In this document: positions 4,628 through 6,193 of the stretch, one piece after another
Layout of the letters: every line of letters begins with the position of its first letter
Numbering within the stretch: position 1 is the stretch's first letter
Source: an uncultured Clostridium sp.
GTDB lineage: Bacteria > Bacillota > Clostridia > Lachnospirales > Lachnospiraceae
DNA length: 6,193 nucleotides
Assembly (NCBI GenBank): GCA_900555045.1
Contig: USJW01000177.1
Location: forward strand, 1 to 6,193
Direction of reading: 5' to 3'
Notes under the pieces: model-generated
What the model was told of the DNA's origin: nothing
What the model saw: only the letters and a program-made list of their open reading frames with translations
Database searches by the model: none
Made by a program: the position numbers and the translations under genes

Positions 4628-6106
4628 TCAGTGGTACAGCTTTTTGTGCTCGTAGACCGGCTCGGAGGTCAGCTCCACGCCCAGCTTTTTGAATACCTTG
4701 ATGTCCACGTCGGAGAGCATCACCGAGGTGTGCACCTGGCAGCCGCGCAGCTGCGGGAGCTGGTCCAGGGCCTTCTTGGCGGTGGGGTCCGTGGCCGCGC
4801 TCATGGACAGGGCGATCAGCACCTCGTCGGTGTGCAGCCGGGGATTGCGGCTTCCGAGGTAGTTGGTCTTTAAGGTCTGGATGGGCTCGATGGCGGAGGG
4901 GGCGATCAGGTGCACGTTGTGGGGAATCCCGCCTAAGACCTTGATGGCGTTTAGCAGCACAGCCGCGGAGGCGCCCAAAAGGTTGCTGGTCTTGCCGGTG
5001 ACTAACGTCCCGTCCTGCAGCTCCATGGCCGCGGCGGGGGCCTGGATCAGCTCGGCGCGCTCAAGGCACGGTGCGATCACGCGGCGAAGACCGGTGGTGA
5101 TCTTGGCCTGCTTCATCAGAAGCTCCAGCTTGTAGACCTCGTCCGTGGATCCCTCCTCGCGGGCCAGGCGGTTCACCGCGTGGTAGTAGCGGCGGATGAT
5201 CTCCTGGTAGGAGGCCTCCCGGCACACGTCATCGTCCACGATGCAGTTGCCCACCATGTTCACGCCCATATCCGTGGGGGATTTGTAGGGGCTCTCGCCG
5301 AAGATTCCCTCAAAGATGGCGTTTAACACCGGGAAGATGTCCACGTCCCGGTTGTAGTTGACCGCGGTCTTGCCGTAGGCCTCCAGGTGGAAGGGGTCGA
5401 TCATGTTGACGTCGTTCAAATCCGCGGTGGCGGCCTCGTAGGCCAGGTTCACCGGGTGCTTTAAGGGCAGGTTCCAGATGGGGAAGGTCTCGAACTTGGC
5501 GTAGCCCGCCTTGATGCCCCGCTTGTTCTCGTGGTACAGCTGGGAGAGGCAGGTGGCCATCTTTCCGCTTCCCGGTCCGGGGGCGGTGATGATCACCAGG
5601 GGGCGGGTGGTCTCGATGTAGTCGTTCTTGCCGTAGCCCTCGTCGCTGACGATCAGGGAGACGTTGCTGGGGTAGCCCTCGATGCAGTAGTGGCGGTACA
5701 CGCGGATGCCCATGTGCTCCAGCTTGGTCTTAAACTGGTCCGCGCCGTTCTGGCCGCTGTACTGGGTGATCACAACGCTTCCCACGTAGAGGCCCTTGTC
5801 CTGGAATTCCTGGATCAGCCGCAGCACGTCCACATCGTAGGTGATGCCCAGGTCGTGGCGCACTTTATTCTTCTCGATGTCCGCGGCGTTGATGGCGATG
5901 ACAATCTCAGCCTTGTCGGCAAGCTGTAAAAGCATCCGCAGCTTGCTGTCCGGAGCGAAGCCGGGGAGGACTCTGGAGGCGTGATAATCGTCGAAGAGCT
6001 TCCCGCCGAACTCCAGGTACAGCTTGTCGCCGAACTGGCCGATGCGCTGCATGATGTGCTCTGATTGGAGTTTCAGATATTTCTCATTATCAAATCCGGT
6101 TTTCAT
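4628..6106 (-). CDS. DUF1846 / UPF0371 family protein
   Basis: A 492-aa cytoplasmic protein of the DUF1846 (UPF0371) family, widespread in Firmicutes, for which I know no firmly established reaction. Family landmarks are the opening KTGFDNEKYLKLQSEHI, LEFGGKLFDDYHASRVLPG (31-49), TAPGPGSGKMATCLSQLYHE (174-193), PVNLAYEAATADLNDVNMID (218-237) and LVTGKTSNLLGASAA (368-382). Residues 175-183 resemble a P-loop (GPGSGK), but Met follows the Lys where Walker A motifs have Ser or Thr. No signal peptide or membrane segment is seen, and the length is typical. The ATG at 6106 is chosen because the family begins there and AGGAG lies upstream. The in-frame ATG at 6157 would add 17 residues and falls within the promoter. 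It is convergent with pfp and separated from it by the terminator hairpin. The family call is firm; the function is not assigned. Confidence 0.92.
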   Translation of the reverse strand: MKTGFDNEKYLKLQSEHIMQRIGQFGDKLYLEFGGKLFDDYHASRVLPGFAPDSKLRMLLQLADKAEIVIAINAADIEKNKVRHDLGITYDVDVLRLIQEFQDKGLYVGSVVITQYSGQNGADQFKTKLEHMGIRVYRHYCIEGYPSNVSLIVSDEGYGKNDYIETTRPLVIITAPGPGSGKMATCLSQLYHENKRGIKAGYAKFETFPIWNLPLKHPVNLAYEAATADLNDVNMIDPFHLEAYGKTAVNYNRDVDIFPVLNAIFEGIFGESPYKSPTDMGVNMVGNCIVDDDVCREASYQEIIRRYYHAVNRLAREEGSTDEVYKLELLMKQAKITTGLRRVIAPCLERAELIQAPAAAMELQDGTLVTGKTSNLLGASAAVLLNAIKVLGGIPHNVHLIAPSAIEPIQTLKTNYLGSRNPRLHTDEVLIALSMSAATDPTAKKALDQLPQLRGCQVHTSVMLSDVDIKVFKKLGVELTSEPVYEHKKLYH

Positions 6107-6116
6107 CTTTTTGTAT

Positions 6117-6123
6117 TCTCCTG
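6117..6123 (-). promoter_or_regulatory. Ribosome binding site that fixes the DUF1846 gene start at 6106
   Basis: CAGGAGA (minus strand) lies about 10 nt upstream of ATG 6106. No comparable site precedes the alternative ATGs at 6157 and 6139. The -10 element just upstream would place the transcript start after 6157, which rules out the longest reading. Confidence 0.6.
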
Positions 6124-6147
6124 TTTTCAAATTGACCATACCCAAGT

Positions 6148-6180
6148 AGTATAGCATAAAACCCGCTGCTGTGCTATCAA
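6148..6180 (-). promoter_or_regulatory. Candidate promoter of the DUF1846 gene
   Basis: On the minus strand, TGCTATACT (6156-6148) is an extended -10 element (TGn plus TATACT). TTGATA at 6180-6175 is a good -35 match but sits 21 nt from TATACT. It pairs with better spacing (16 nt) to the weaker TATGCT at 6158-6153. Either way transcription would start near 6141-6147 and leave a leader of about 35-41 nt before ATG 6106. The remaining bases to the window edge are AT-rich with no feature I can name. Confidence 0.5.
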
Positions 6181-6193
6181 TTATTTGTTCTTG

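Noticed and set aside
5531..5929. A 132-codon plus-strand frame opposite the DUF1846 gene
   Set aside because: It is rich in Val/Ala/Asp/Gly with no motif, has no ribosome binding site and lies entirely inside a well-supported gene on the other strand.
6107..6157. Longer DUF1846 start at 6157 (17 extra residues)
   Set aside because: The start codon overlaps the -10 region, has no ribosome binding site, and the extra residues are not part of the family's usual N-terminus.

Overview
The window looks like a piece of chromosome from a moderately GC-rich Clostridia bacterium, most likely Lachnospiraceae. This is inferred from three things: strong GGAGG-type ribosome binding sites, a PPi-type phosphofructokinase as the glycolytic enzyme, and a DUF1846/UPF0371 protein next to a small truncated sigma-70-like protein of a kind I associate with that family. 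Genes are GC-rich with strong G/C preference at third codon positions. The two promoter-bearing gaps are AT-rich. I see no transposase, phage gene, tRNA, rRNA or CRISPR array.

Bases 1-3133 (+) are the end of an operon that enters from the left. Two tandem paralogs of the succinylglutamate desuccinylase/aspartoacylase (M14-like zinc hydrolase) family overlap by ATGA at 1005-1008. The first (70-1008) keeps every expected metal and catalytic residue. The second (1005-1940) keeps the fold and the Asn-Arg substrate motif but has lost both zinc histidines and the catalytic glutamate, so it reads as a pseudoenzyme partner. After 45 nt comes a 180-aa sigma-70-like protein (1986-2528) with parts of regions 1.2, 2 and 3 but no region 4. 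It is coupled by another ATGA overlap to a histidine phosphatase (2525-3133).

Bases 3134-3296 are an AT-rich gap with a promoter candidate, a 10-bp perfect palindrome and a weak cre-like match. They serve pfp (3297-4544, +), a PPi-dependent phosphofructokinase apparently transcribed alone. A 17-bp perfect hairpin (4575-4619) lies between pfp and the convergent DUF1846 gene (4628-6106, -). Its A-tract side makes it mainly the terminator of the minus-strand gene. That gene has its own promoter and ribosome binding site at 6117-6180.

The best candidate for something undescribed is the four-gene unit at 70-3133: an intact metallo-hydrolase, its catalytically dead twin, a sigma-like protein without the -35-binding domain, and a small phosphatase. 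The functional link is inferred only from gene order and overlaps. pfp and the DUF1846 gene look like ordinary housekeeping neighbours.
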